Shown: positions 25,735-32,985, numbered from the stretch's first letter. The stretch is 50,285 bases of DNA from Pseudomonas sp. M47T1 (GCF_000263855.1 NZ_AJWX01000038.1:1-50285), one strand, 5' to 3'. Notes: generated by a model from the letters alone, not told the origin. Numbers and translations: made by a program.

Positions 25735-26091
25735 ATGAATCAGCCAGTCAACCCCGGCCCGCGCAACGGAATCCTGTCCCTGACCATCAAGGACAAATCG
25801 GTGCTGTACGCCGCCTACATGCCGTTCATCAAGAACGGTGGGCTCTTCATCCCCACCACCAAGAGCTACAAGCTGGGCGATGAGCTGTTCATGCTGCTCA
25901 ACCTGATGGACGAGCCGGAGAAGATCCCGGTGGCCGGCCGCGTCGCCTGGATCACCCCCAAAGGTGCCCAGGGCAATCGCGCCGCAGGCGTCGGCGTGCA
26001 GTTCAATGACGGTGACAACACCGCCCGCAACAAGATCGAAACCTACCTGGCCGGCGCCATCAAGTCCGACCGTCCCACTCACACGATGTAA
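25735..26091 (+). CDS. pilZ: PilZ domain protein, type IV pilus biogenesis factor PilZ
   Basis: A 118-residue single-domain protein at the position that pilZ occupies in P. aeruginosa (holB-pilZ-tatD). The sequence has the PilZ fold pattern (G-I-L-S-L-T-I-K...V-A-G-R-V-A-W-I-T...G-V-G-V-Q-F). It lacks the RxxxR and (D/N)xSxxG residues that bind c-di-GMP, as the true PilZ of P. aeruginosa does. That protein is needed for pilus assembly, acting with FimX and PilB. No pilus genes are in view. Confidence 0.88.
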   Translation: MNQPVNPGPRNGILSLTIKDKSVLYAAYMPFIKNGGLFIPTTKSYKLGDELFMLLNLMDEPEKIPVAGRVAWITPKGAQGNRAAGVGVQFNDGDNTARNKIETYLAGAIKSDRPTHTM

Positions 26092-26099
26092 GTTTGCCC

Positions 26100-26885
26100 A
26101 TGCCCATGCTTGTCGATTCCCATTGCCACCTCGATCGTCTGGACCTTGCCCAGCACGACGGCTCCCTCGATGCTGCCTTGCAGGCGGCCCGTGAACGCGG
26201 GGTGGGGCACTTCCTGTGCATCGGCGTCAGCGCCGACAACGCCGCTGCGGTCAAGGCCGTGGCCGAGCGCTATGCCGACGTTGACTGTTCGGTTGGCATT
26301 CACCCCCTGGACCTCAAGCCGGGCGAAGCACCAGCGTTGCAGTGGCTGCTGGACGAACTGGATCACCCGCGCGTGGTGGCCATCGGCGAGACGGGGCTTG
26401 ACTATCACTACGAGCCCGAGGCTGCCGAGCTTCAACAGGCCTCGTTCCGCCTGCACCTGGAGGCGGCGAAAATAACCGGCAAACCGGTGATCATCCACAC
26501 CCGCGGCGCCCGTGCCGACACCCTGGAACTGCTGCGCGAAGCGCAGTTGGCCAACACCGGGGTGCTGCACTGTTTCACCGAAGACTGGGACATGGCCAAG
26601 GCCGCCCTGGACCTGGGCTACTACATTTCGCTGTCGGGCATCGTTACCTTCCGCAATGCCGACGCCCTGCGCGACGTGGCGCGGCAAGTGCCCGCCGATC
26701 GCCTGCTGGTGGAAACCGACTCGCCGTACCTGGCGCCCATTCCGCACCGTGGCAAGCCCAACCTGCCGCAGTACGTGCGTGAAGTGGCGCAATTCCTGGC
26801 GATGGTGCGGGGTGAGTCCTACGAGCAACTGGCCGAACAGACCACCGCCAACTTCAAGCGGCTGTTTCCCCTGGCGCATCTGTAA
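26100..26885 (+). CDS. TatD family hydrolase
   Basis: Metal-dependent TIM-barrel hydrolase (TatD/YcfH type), about 261 residues. The metal motif D-S-H-C-H-L is near residues 6-11. G-E-T-G-L-D-Y-H-Y, the H-T-R-G-A and H-C-F-T-E motifs and the late E-T-D-S-P-Y-L-A-P follow, all in the family order. Starts at 26094 (TTG), 26100 and 26106 are possible; I chose the first ATG. Family members have 3'-5' DNase activity. It lies just after pilZ, and the RgsA small RNA points towards its 3' end from the other side. Confidence 0.92.
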   Translation: MPMLVDSHCHLDRLDLAQHDGSLDAALQAARERGVGHFLCIGVSADNAAAVKAVAERYADVDCSVGIHPLDLKPGEAPALQWLLDELDHPRVVAIGETGLDYHYEPEAAELQQASFRLHLEAAKITGKPVIIHTRGARADTLELLREAQLANTGVLHCFTEDWDMAKAALDLGYYISLSGIVTFRNADALRDVARQVPADRLLVETDSPYLAPIPHRGKPNLPQYVREVAQFLAMVRGESYEQLAEQTTANFKRLFPLAHL

Positions 26886-26909
26886 GCCCTGCCAACCCAA
26901 AACCGGGGC

Positions 26910-27028
26910 AAAAAAAACCCGGGTTCTGGGGGGTGAATCCGGGTTAAGACCATTAGGAGTAAAACAAAGGCGCACGGTCCATGGGCACCTTTACCGGCGT
27001 GCCACTTGGGGGGTGTGAGCGCGCCGAC
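26910..27028 (-). ncRNA. rgsA: RgsA-like small RNA (P16), RpoS-dependent
   Basis: A minus-strand transcript of about 119 nt is predicted. A -10-like CAATACT (27041-27035) resembles the RpoS element CTATACT and starts it near 27028. It ends in a terminator with stem AACCCGG (26945-26939) and CCGGGTT (26922-26916) followed by eight T (26917-26910). The span contains C-rich single-strand segments (CACCCCCC) that occur twice. Size, orientation relative to tatD, and position between tatD and a downstream regulator agree with RgsA of Pseudomonas, an Hfq-bound, RpoS-controlled sRNA of about 120 nt. I recognise it from context, not from a base-by-base match. Confidence 0.65.
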
Positions 27029-27034
27029 ACTTCA

Positions 27035-27041
27035 AGTATTG
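27035..27041 (-). promoter_or_regulatory. Candidate RpoS -10 element of rgsA
   Basis: The minus-strand sequence CCAATACTTGAAG is close to the sigma-S consensus CTATACTTAA. No strong -35 is evident, which is common for RpoS promoters. Confidence 0.45.
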
Positions 27042-27214
27042 GCTACCTTTCGCACTACGCCACTGCCGGTTGACTATTTTTTAAACAGATTTGGAATACG
27101 TCGGCATCCATTGAGTGCTCATGGCACGGTGAGGCCCTGAAAGCGTCAAAAATTGGGTGGTGTATTTGTACCGGGAAGTGTCAACAATCGCGATCATGAT
27201 TGGAACTTCCGTGC

Positions 27215-27229
27215 AATTTGCTGCAAGTT
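27215..27229. promoter_or_regulatory. Candidate TetR operator upstream of the TetR gene
   Basis: AATTTGCTGCAAGTT reads as a 15-base inverted repeat (AA-n-TTGC-n-GCAA-n-TT), perfect outside the central and the n positions. It sits just before a CATAAT -10-like element (27233-27238) that could drive the downstream TetR gene. Autoregulation through it is an inference. Confidence 0.4.
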
Positions 27230-27270
27230 AGGCATAATACCGGGCTTCGATTTTGACCCAGTCCTTCTTT

Positions 27271-27909
27271 ATGCAGAAAGAACCTCGTAAGGTCCGTGAG
27301 TTTCGTCGCCGAGAGCAAGAGATCCTCGATACCGCGCTCAAGCTGTTTCTCGAACAGGGTGAAGACAGCGTCACCGTCGAGATGATCGCGGATGCCGTGG
27401 GTATCGGCAAAGGCACGATCTACAAGCACTTCAAGTCCAAGGCGGAGATCTACCTGCGCCTGATGCTCGACTACGAGCGCGATTTGAACCAATTGCTGCA
27501 TTCGGCCGACGTCGACCGCGACAAGGAAGCCCTGTCGCGTGCCTACTTCGAATTCCGCATGCGCGATCCCCAGCGCTACCGGCTGTTCGACCGCCTGGAA
27601 GAGAAGGTGGTCAAGGGCAACCAGGTGCCGGAGATGGTCGAGGAGCTGCACAAGATCCGCGCCTCCAATTTCGATCGGCTGACCCTGCTGATCAAGGGTC
27701 GCATCAGCGAAGGCAAGCTCGAAGACGTGCCGCCGTACTTCCACTTCTGCGCCTCCTGGGCCCTGGTGCATGGCGCCGTGGCGTTGTACCACTCGCCCTT
27801 CTGGAGCAACGTGCTTGAAGATCAGGAAGGCTTCTTCCAGTTCCTGATGGACATTGGCGTGCGCATGGGCAACAAGCGCAAGCGCGACAGCGACCCGTCC
27901 TCCAGCTGA
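27271..27909 (+). CDS. TetR/AcrR family transcriptional regulator
   Basis: A 212-residue regulator. The N-terminal helix-turn-helix shows E-I-L-D-T-A-L-K-L-F-L-E-Q-G near residues 14-27 and T-V-E-M-I-A-D-A-V-G-I-G-K-G-T-I-Y-K-H-F, the typical TetR recognition motif. The remainder is an alpha-helical ligand domain with no clue to the ligand. ATG 27271 gives MQKEPRKVREF; an in-frame TTG at 27253 is possible. A regulator in this position next to tatD is conserved in Pseudomonas. The divergent rgsA gene is a possible target because the two share the upstream space. Confidence 0.9.
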   Translation: MQKEPRKVREFRRREQEILDTALKLFLEQGEDSVTVEMIADAVGIGKGTIYKHFKSKAEIYLRLMLDYERDLNQLLHSADVDRDKEALSRAYFEFRMRDPQRYRLFDRLEEKVVKGNQVPEMVEELHKIRASNFDRLTLLIKGRISEGKLEDVPPYFHFCASWALVHGAVALYHSPFWSNVLEDQEGFFQFLMDIGVRMGNKRKRDSDPSSS

Positions 27910-27921
27910 TCTACCCCACCC

Positions 27922-28049
27922 GTAGGCTGCCGCCAGCCCTCAGGAAGCTGCCACCAGGCTGCGAAGTCCCGCACAGCGGCCCCCGGATCGGCTGCACACC
28001 GCAGCAAGGTCCCGCGGCCCTTTTCGCAGCCCGGCGGCAGCGCTGCGGG
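27922..28049. repeat. Intergenic repeat, copy A
   Basis: The segment is built from GCTGCC-GCC-AG and CTGCGAAG-type palindromic pieces. Its right part (27986-28049) matches copy B at 30424-30486 closely, with the shared pieces CACACCGC, AAGGTCC, CCTTTTCGCAGCC and GGCGGCAGC. It fills most of the gap between the TetR gene and moaA and looks like a Pseudomonas extragenic repeat with a decayed left half. Confidence 0.7.
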
Positions 28050-28057
28050 TGCCGGCA

Positions 28058-28063
28058 TATACT
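28058..28063 (+). promoter_or_regulatory. Candidate -10 element upstream of moaA
   Basis: TATACT lies 77 bases before the moaA ATG, in the context GCATATACTCTTAAG, which resembles a sigma-S -10 (CTATACTTAA). The -35 region falls in the adjacent repeat and is not recognisable. This gives a promoter candidate only. Confidence 0.35.
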
Positions 28064-28139
28064 CTTAAGGCTGGGGCTTGCAAAAACCTGACTTCTAGGT
28101 CAAATTCTTGCGATCCGCTTCCCCCATGCTGGAGTCATC

Positions 28140-29108
28140 ATGATCGTCGATCGTCAAGGCAGGCGTTTTCGCAATCTGCGCGTCAGCCTGACGGCCGCCT
28201 GCAATTATGCCTGTACCTATTGTGTGCCAGACGGCAAGCGCCTGGTCGCCGCCCAGGACGAGCTGTCGGCGGCAACGCTGGTGCGCGGGGTGGCCTATTT
28301 GATCGAAGCCGCCGGCATCGAACGTCTACGCGTCACCGGCGGCGAGCCGCTGGTCAGTCCCAAGCTTGATGATTTCCTGCGCGGCGTGGCCGCCCTGGGC
28401 CTTGCAGATATCAGCCTGACCACCAACGGCCAATTGCTCTCGCGCAAACTACCGTTGTTGCTGGAAACGGGCATCAAGCGCATCAACGTCTCCCTGGACA
28501 CCCTGGACCCGGATGCCTTCCGCAGCATTGCCCGCGGCGGTGACCTGCGCACCGTGCTCGATGGCCTGGAGCGGGCGAGGGCGGCGGGGCTGAGGGTGAA
28601 GGTCAACATGGTGCCACTGCGCGGGCGCAATATCGACCAGGTGGTGCCCCTGCTCGAGTACTGCCTGGACCGAGGCTTTGAGCTGCGTTTCATCGAACTG
28701 ATGCGCATGGGCCATCTGGCCAGCGATGCCACGGCTTTCCATGCCCAGTTCATCAGCCTGGAGCAACTGCTGGCGCTGATTGGGGAAGGTCATGAGTACC
28801 AGCAGGCCAGCGCGCCGGTAGACGCCACGGCCATTCGCTACGAAGTTCCCGGGCGTGGTTTTTTTGGCGTCATTGCCAACGAAAGCGTGCCTTTCTGCCG
28901 TACCTGCTCGCGCCTGCGCCTGTCCTCCACGGGCTGGCTGCATGGTTGCCTGTCGTCCAGCAACCGTCACTACGTTGGCGATTTGCTCGACAAGCCCCGT
29001 CACCAGGCGCTGCCCGCCTTGCAGGGGCTGCTGATGAAGGCCTTGGGCGACAAGCAGGAAGTGGCGTTTTCCGGAGGGGCCACGGTGATGAAGATCATCG
29101 GCGGCTAA
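28140..29108 (+). CDS. moaA: GTP 3',8-cyclase MoaA
   Basis: Radical SAM enzyme for the first step of molybdenum cofactor synthesis: GTP to 3',8-cyclo-7,8-dihydro-GTP. It has 322 residues. The SAM cluster motif Cys21-x3-Cys25-x2-Cys28 is in A-A-C-N-Y-A-C-T-Y-C. The second [4Fe-4S] site has Cys253-x2-Cys256-x13-Cys270, and the essential C-terminal Gly-Gly is present (MKIIGG). T-G-G-E-P-L matches the SAM-binding motif. GGAG (28132-28135) precedes the ATG. No moaBCDE neighbour is visible, so it is a stand-alone copy, possibly one of two in the genome. Confidence 0.9.
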   Translation: MIVDRQGRRFRNLRVSLTAACNYACTYCVPDGKRLVAAQDELSAATLVRGVAYLIEAAGIERLRVTGGEPLVSPKLDDFLRGVAALGLADISLTTNGQLLSRKLPLLLETGIKRINVSLDTLDPDAFRSIARGGDLRTVLDGLERARAAGLRVKVNMVPLRGRNIDQVVPLLEYCLDRGFELRFIELMRMGHLASDATAFHAQFISLEQLLALIGEGHEYQQASAPVDATAIRYEVPGRGFFGVIANESVPFCRTCSRLRLSSTGWLHGCLSSSNRHYVGDLLDKPRHQALPALQGLLMKALGDKQEVAFSGGATVMKIIGG

Positions 29109-29196
29109 GCCTGGCGGGCTTTGATACACAGACTGGCGCAAAAGCTGCATCACGCGGCTATTCGCCGGTTTTCCGTCACCGGCCTCTGGAGGAAAG

Positions 29197-29802
29197 ATGC
29201 GTAGCCTGGTCTTGCTGCTCGCGCTGTTGGCGCTGGGCGGCTGCATGAGTGTCAGCGACATGGGTGAAGTCACCCGCGAACAATTGAGTGACGCCGGTGT
29301 GCTGAACCACAGCAACACCCGGCGCCTGAATAACTTCCGGCTGCAGCCAGACTCGTTCATCTACATCGGCCAGGGTGCGTTCGCGCCCCCAGGCAGCGCC
29401 TACCCGCGGCCTAACGTGGTGGCCGAGGCGGCCTTCAACGGGTTCATCAATTACTTCCCCATGGTCCGCCGCGCACGCGCGCCCCTGGGCCTTGAGCAAG
29501 CGCTGGGCGAAGCCCGTGGTGCCGGCGCCAGCTACCTGCTGTACACCCGCTTTGCCGGCGCTGATGACCGCATTGGCAACGCCGACGAGTGGGCCGACCA
29601 GGAGGCCGTGGACCGTCTGGGCGTGGACAGCGGGACCATTCAGGTAATGCTGATCGAAACCAACACCCGCTACCTGATCGACAGCGCCACCATTCAGATG
29701 CGCGGCGGCCTGCTGACCCTGCACAACCAGAAGCCGGAAGATTTGCTAGAGCCGCCACTGGAGGATTACGCTCGTATCCTGTTGGGCATGAGTCGCCCTT
29801 AA
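29197..29802 (+). CDS. DUF4823 domain lipoprotein
   Basis: A 201-residue predicted lipoprotein. The N-terminal signal is MRSLVLLLALLALGGC with lipobox L-G-G-C, so lipidation is predicted on Cys16; the residue after it is Met, which does not signal inner-membrane retention. The remainder shows mixed alpha/beta character (R-L-N-N-F, Y-L-L-Y-T-R-F, T-N-T-R-Y-L-I-D-S-A) and matches my memory of DUF4823. GGAGGAAAG (29188-29196) precedes the ATG. It is followed 19 bases later by a DUF1285 gene, so the two are likely co-transcribed. No function is known. Confidence 0.82.
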   Translation: MRSLVLLLALLALGGCMSVSDMGEVTREQLSDAGVLNHSNTRRLNNFRLQPDSFIYIGQGAFAPPGSAYPRPNVVAEAAFNGFINYFPMVRRARAPLGLEQALGEARGAGASYLLYTRFAGADDRIGNADEWADQEAVDRLGVDSGTIQVMLIETNTRYLIDSATIQMRGGLLTLHNQKPEDLLEPPLEDYARILLGMSRP

Positions 29803-29821
29803 CGCAGTACAGGAGTAACCC

Positions 29822-30385
29822 ATGAGCGGTGCAGGCAAGGCCAACGATTTGCTGGCGCAGATCCCCAAAAGCGAAAAGGGCCTGCCGCCCGTTCATCTGT
29901 GGAACCCGGATTTCTGCGGCCACATCGACATGCGCATCGCCCGGGACGGTACCTGGTACTACCTGGGCACGCCCATCGGCCGCAAACCCATGGTGCGCCT
30001 GTTCTCCACCATCTTGCGCCGCGATGGCGATGATTACGTGCTGGTGACCCCGGTGGAACGGGTTGGTATCACCGTGGACGATGCACCTTTCGTCGCCGTG
30101 ACGCTGGAAGTGGAAGGGCAGGGCGATCGCCAGGTGCTGCGCTTTGTCACCAACGTTGAAGACACCGTGGTGGCCGATTCCGCGCACCCCTTGCGCGTCG
30201 AGATCGATCCCGCCACCCAGGAGCCTTCGCCCTACGTGCTGGTGCGCAGCAACCTCGAAGCCCTGGTGCACCGCAATGTCTTCTACCAACTGGTAGAGCT
30301 GGCCACGGTGCGCGAAATCGACGGTCAGCGTTGGCTGGGCGTGTGGAGTAGCGGCCAGTTCTTCCGCATCGGCCTGGAGCCCTGA
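29822..30385 (+). CDS. DUF1285 domain protein
   Basis: A 187-residue soluble protein. The DUF1285 pattern is clear: P-P-V-H-L-W-N-P-D-F-C-G near residues 22-33, D-M-R-I-A-R-D-G-T-W-Y-Y-L-G-T-P-I-G-R near 37-55, then L-F-S-T-I-L-R-R-D-G-D. AGGAGT (29811-29816) is upstream. It has no signal peptide and no known catalytic residues. It follows the DUF4823 lipoprotein gene, an arrangement I recall from other pseudomonads. Function unknown. Confidence 0.88.
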   Translation: MSGAGKANDLLAQIPKSEKGLPPVHLWNPDFCGHIDMRIARDGTWYYLGTPIGRKPMVRLFSTILRRDGDDYVLVTPVERVGITVDDAPFVAVTLEVEGQGDRQVLRFVTNVEDTVVADSAHPLRVEIDPATQEPSPYVLVRSNLEALVHRNVFYQLVELATVREIDGQRWLGVWSSGQFFRIGLEP

Positions 30386-30400
30386 CAGGCCGCAGTTTTC

Positions 30401-30487
30401 GTAGGCGCTCCCGCCGCGCCCGCGATCGGCATCACACCGCCGAAGGTCCTGCGGACCTTTTCGCAGCCTGGCGGCAGCTCCTGCGAT
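30401..30487. repeat. Intergenic repeat, copy B
   Basis: Right part 30424-30486 is homologous to copy A at 27986-28049: CACACCGC, AAGGTCCTGCGG, CCTTTTCGCAGCCTGGCGGC. The palindromic half TTCGCAGCCTGGCGGCAGCT fits a Pseudomonas REP-type family. It occupies the gap between the DUF1285 gene and the cupin gene. Confidence 0.75.
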
Positions 30488-30604
30488 CTGACGCAAGACA
30501 GTCAGGCGATGCACATTGGCCACCCGATCTTCTCGCCCATTGGCACTGTAGCCGCCCCACGAACCGGCCTATCTTCACCTCACCCCCCCCAAGAGGTCAC
30601 GAAG

Positions 30605-30994
30605 ATGAACATCCGCACCCTGCTCGCCACCGCACTGCTGACCGCCAGCACCTTTGCCAGCGCCCATGACAACGTGCACATCCTGCAACAGCAAACGCCG
30701 CCCAATGCGCCTGGCCAGCAAGCCATCATGCTCACCGTCGACTACGCGCCCGGCCAAGCCTCCGACGCCCACAGCCACCCTGGCTCGGTCATGGCCTACG
30801 TGCTGGAAGGCAGCGTCGTGTCGCAGTTGAAGGGCGAAGCGCCGGTCACCTACAAGCAGGGGCAGTACTGGTATGAGCCGGCTGGCACGGTGCACCTGAT
30901 GTCGCGCAATGCCAGCAACACCCAGCCGGCAAAGCTGCTGGTGTGGGTGCTGAAAGGGCAGGATCAGCAAGTCTTGGAGCCGTACAAGCAATAG
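30605..30994 (+). CDS. Periplasmic cupin-domain protein
   Basis: A 129-residue single-domain cupin with a signal peptide (MNIRTLLATALLTASTFASA, cleavage after ASA). Cupin motif 1 is H-S-H-P-G-S-V-M-A-Y-V-L-E-G near residues 60-74, and motif 2 P-A-G-T-V-H-L-M sits near 100-107. The His-x-His, Glu and distal His set is complete, so metal binding is likely. AAGAGGTCACGAAG lies upstream of ATG 30605; an in-frame ATG at 30509 gives a non-conserved extension. Substrate unknown. Confidence 0.85.
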   Translation: MNIRTLLATALLTASTFASAHDNVHILQQQTPPNAPGQQAIMLTVDYAPGQASDAHSHPGSVMAYVLEGSVVSQLKGEAPVTYKQGQYWYEPAGTVHLMSRNASNTQPAKLLVWVLKGQDQQVLEPYKQ

Positions 30995-31129
30995 CACGCC
31001 AGGCTGTCGGAAATTTCCACGCGGTGAAGCAGAAATTTCGTATGGCTTCGGCTTGAGATCCTGAGGCATTGTGGGTTGAACCATCTGAAAGGATGGGCAC
31101 TGCAACCCAACCGCAGAAGGAGCCTGACC

Positions 31130-31402
31130 ATGCCTGATTCCCCAGATGATTTCGAGCTGGTCATCCAGCTTCCACCACATGTCCATTTCAAGCTCACCAA
31201 AGACGCTCGCGCCAGCGAACGTTCAGTCGCCGAGGAACTCACCAGCCAGCTTGAGCGAGCAGGGGGGCGTGGGAAAACTGGCCAACGGCATGATCAATTC
31301 ATCGCACAGCTCAGAGAGGCGCTGCAGCGGGCCGCGCTCGGCAGCATGGCACTGGACGGTGACATCGAGGTCACTAAGCGTGATCGTTCTTCGGATCATT
31401 GA
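31130..31402 (+). CDS. Arc-like ribbon-helix-helix DNA-binding protein
   Basis: A 90-residue protein. The N-terminal strand F-E-L-V-I-Q-L-P-P-H-V-H-F-K-L near residues 8-22 is followed by A-S-E-R-S-V-A-E-E-L-T-S-Q-L, which fits the Arc family (beta strand, then two helices with R-S-x-A-E-E). It is probably a DNA-binding dimer. AAGGAG (31118-31123) precedes ATG 31130. No toxin gene is next to it, so an antitoxin role is not supported. It sits between the cupin and tRNA-Asn, in an accessory-looking patch. Confidence 0.75.
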   Translation: MPDSPDDFELVIQLPPHVHFKLTKDARASERSVAEELTSQLERAGGRGKTGQRHDQFIAQLREALQRAALGSMALDGDIEVTKRDRSSDH

Positions 31403-31531
31403 TCCGACAACGGCAAGTGATGAGGCCCGTAGATCCAGGTGGTCAATCTGAACCCGCTGGCATTTGGGTGTGGACAGCATGTGGGCACTTTGAAAAGGCC
31501 GGAGGTAGGATTTTCAAGCCCCTGAAACGAC

Positions 31532-31555
31532 GAAACCCCTCTAGTGAGGGGTTTC
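31532..31555. terminator. Intrinsic terminator of tRNA-Asn
   Basis: A perfect 10-base stem, GAAACCCCTC (31532-31541) and GAGGGGTTTC (31546-31555), closes a TAGT loop. It lies six bases past the 3' end of the minus-strand tRNA and is of the form used after Pseudomonas tRNA genes. The symmetry lets it act in both directions. Confidence 0.9.
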
Positions 31556-31560
31556 TAAGA

Positions 31561-31636
31561 TGGCTCCACGACCTGGACTCGAACCAGGGACCCAATGATT
31601 AACAGTCATTTGCTCTACCAACTGAGCTATCGCGGA
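31561..31636 (-). tRNA. tRNA-Asn (GTT)
   Basis: A 76-nt tRNA on the minus strand with encoded CCA (TGG at 31561-31563 on the plus strand). The acceptor stem starts TCCGCGA, the D-arm has GCTCAGTTGGTAGAGC, the anticodon loop is CTGTTAA (anticodon GTT) and the T-arm contains GGTTCGAGTCC. Its own promoter lies just upstream and a hairpin terminator follows. Confidence 0.97.
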
Positions 31637-31647
31637 ATCTGGTGCCT

Positions 31648-31675
31648 ATGTTACTGATTCAAAAGGGGAAGTCAA
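31648..31675 (-). promoter_or_regulatory. tRNA-Asn promoter
   Basis: Minus strand: -35 TTGACT (31675-31670), a 16-base spacer and -10 TAACAT (31653-31648), then a GC-rich discriminator (AGGCACC) before the tRNA. Such discriminators are typical of stringently controlled stable-RNA promoters. Confidence 0.7.
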
Positions 31676-31701
31676 CCCTTTGGTTGAATTCCCCGATGAA
31701 A

Positions 31702-32898
31702 TCACAGTACCTGGACGATGGCCTTGATCACGCGGTCGATGTTGCTCTGGTTCAGGGCGGCTACGCAGATGCGGCCGGTGTCCAGGGCATAGATGCCGAA
31801 GTCGCTGCGCAGGCGTTGGGCCTGGGCGGCGGTCAGGCCCGAGTAGGAGAACATGCCGCGCTGCAGGCCGACGAAGCCGAAGTCACGGTTGGCGCCGGCG
31901 GCGGCCAGGCCTTCGACCATCTGGTTGCGCATGCCGCGAATGCGCAGGCGCATTTCGGCCAGTTCCGCTTCCCACATGGCGCGCAGTTCCGGGCTGTTGA
32001 GCACGGTGGCGACAATGCTGGCGCCGTGGGTTGGCGGGTTGGAGTAGTTGGTGCGGATCACGCGTTTGACCTGGGACAGCACGCGGGTGCTTTCTTCTTT
32101 CGATTCGGTAACGATCGACAGCGCGCCCACACGCTCGCCGTACAGCGAAAACGATTTGGAGAACGAGCTGGATACAAAGAAGGTCAGGCCCGATTCAGCG
32201 AACAGGCGCACGGCGGCGGCGTCTTCGTCGATGCCGTCGCCAAAGCCCTGGTAAGCCATGTCCAGGAACGGTACGTGGCCCTTGGCCTTGACCGTTTCCA
32301 GCACTTGCTTCCAGTCTTCCGGGGTCAGGTCGACGCCGGTCGGGTTGTGGCAGCAGGCGTGCAGCACAACGATAGAACCGTTGGGCAGGGCGTTCAGGTC
32401 TGCGAACAGGCCGGTACGGTTCACGCCATTGGTGGCGGCGTCGTAGTAGCGGTAGTTCTGCACCGGGAAGCCGGCGGTTTCAAACAGGGCACGGTGATTT
32501 TCCCAGCTTGGGTCGCTGATGGCGACCACAGCGTTAGGCGAGAGCTGCTTGAGGAAGTCAGCGCCGATTTTCAGGGCACCGGTGCCGCCAACGGCTTGCA
32601 CGGTGACCACGCGGCCTTCGGCCAGCAGGGGCGACTGGGCGCCGAACAGCAGTTTCTGCACGGCCTGGTCGTAGGCCGCGATACCGTCGATCGGCAGGTA
32701 GCCGCGCGCCAGGTGCTGGGCAACGCGTGCGGTCTCGGCTTCGACAACGGCGCGCAGCAGGGGAATTCGCCCTTGTTCATCGCTGTAGACACCTACGCCC
32801 AAGTTGATCTTGTCGGTACGGGTGTCAGCGTTGAACGCTTCGTTAAGGCCCAGGATAGGATCGCGGGGTGCCAATTCGACAGCAGAAAACAGGCTCAT
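31702..32898 (-). CDS. Class I aromatic/aspartate aminotransferase
   Basis: PLP-dependent aminotransferase of 398 residues (AspC/TyrB family). It starts MSLFSAVELAPRDPILGLNE. N-L-G-V-G-V-Y is near residues 32-38, the PLP Lys248 is in S-F-S-K-S-F-S-L-Y-G-E-R-V-G, and N-P-T-G-x-D follows the Asp/Asn PLP contacts. It likely transaminates aromatic amino acids and aspartate with 2-oxoglutarate. ATG 32898 is the conserved start; a longer frame from 32967 is rejected. It diverges from uvrB, as in P. aeruginosa. Aromatic and aspartate preference cannot be separated from sequence alone. Confidence 0.92.
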   Translation of the reverse strand: MSLFSAVELAPRDPILGLNEAFNADTRTDKINLGVGVYSDEQGRIPLLRAVVEAETARVAQHLARGYLPIDGIAAYDQAVQKLLFGAQSPLLAEGRVVTVQAVGGTGALKIGADFLKQLSPNAVVAISDPSWENHRALFETAGFPVQNYRYYDAATNGVNRTGLFADLNALPNGSIVVLHACCHNPTGVDLTPEDWKQVLETVKAKGHVPFLDMAYQGFGDGIDEDAAAVRLFAESGLTFFVSSSFSKSFSLYGERVGALSIVTESKEESTRVLSQVKRVIRTNYSNPPTHGASIVATVLNSPELRAMWEAELAEMRLRIRGMRNQMVEGLAAAGANRDFGFVGLQRGMFSYSGLTAAQAQRLRSDFGIYALDTGRICVAALNQSNIDRVIKAIVQVL

Positions 32899-32933
32899 TT
32901 TTACCGTAGCTCTGATTGGAGAGTGATGAGGGG

Positions 32934-32966
32934 TACACCGCTCCAAAAATGCACTAGAGCGGTGCA
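32934..32966 (-). promoter_or_regulatory. Inverted repeat in the aminotransferase leader
   Basis: TACACCGCTC (32934-32943) and GAGCGGTGCA (32957-32966) are 10-base arms with one mismatch around a 13-base spacer. They fall in the 5' leader, between the candidate -10 (32985-32980) and the ATG. This could be an RNA hairpin or a DNA operator; the sequence does not decide. Confidence 0.45.
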
Positions 32967-32979
32967 CAAACGGGGAGTC

Positions 32980-32985
32980 AGTATA
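32980..32985 (-). promoter_or_regulatory. -10 element of the aminotransferase gene
   Basis: Minus-strand TATACT, five of six bases as the sigma-70 consensus. The -35 region is poor. The expected start near 32973 leaves a leader of about 75 nt containing the inverted repeat. Confidence 0.5.

Noticed and set aside
27910..28139. ANR/FNR box (TTGAT-N4-ATCAA) upstream of moaA
   Set aside because: I looked for one because of the anaerobic link of molybdenum cofactor, but no convincing match is present.
31561..31636. tRNA-Asn as an attachment site of a mobile element
   Set aside because: No direct repeat of the tRNA 3' end, no integrase and no phage genes are visible nearby.
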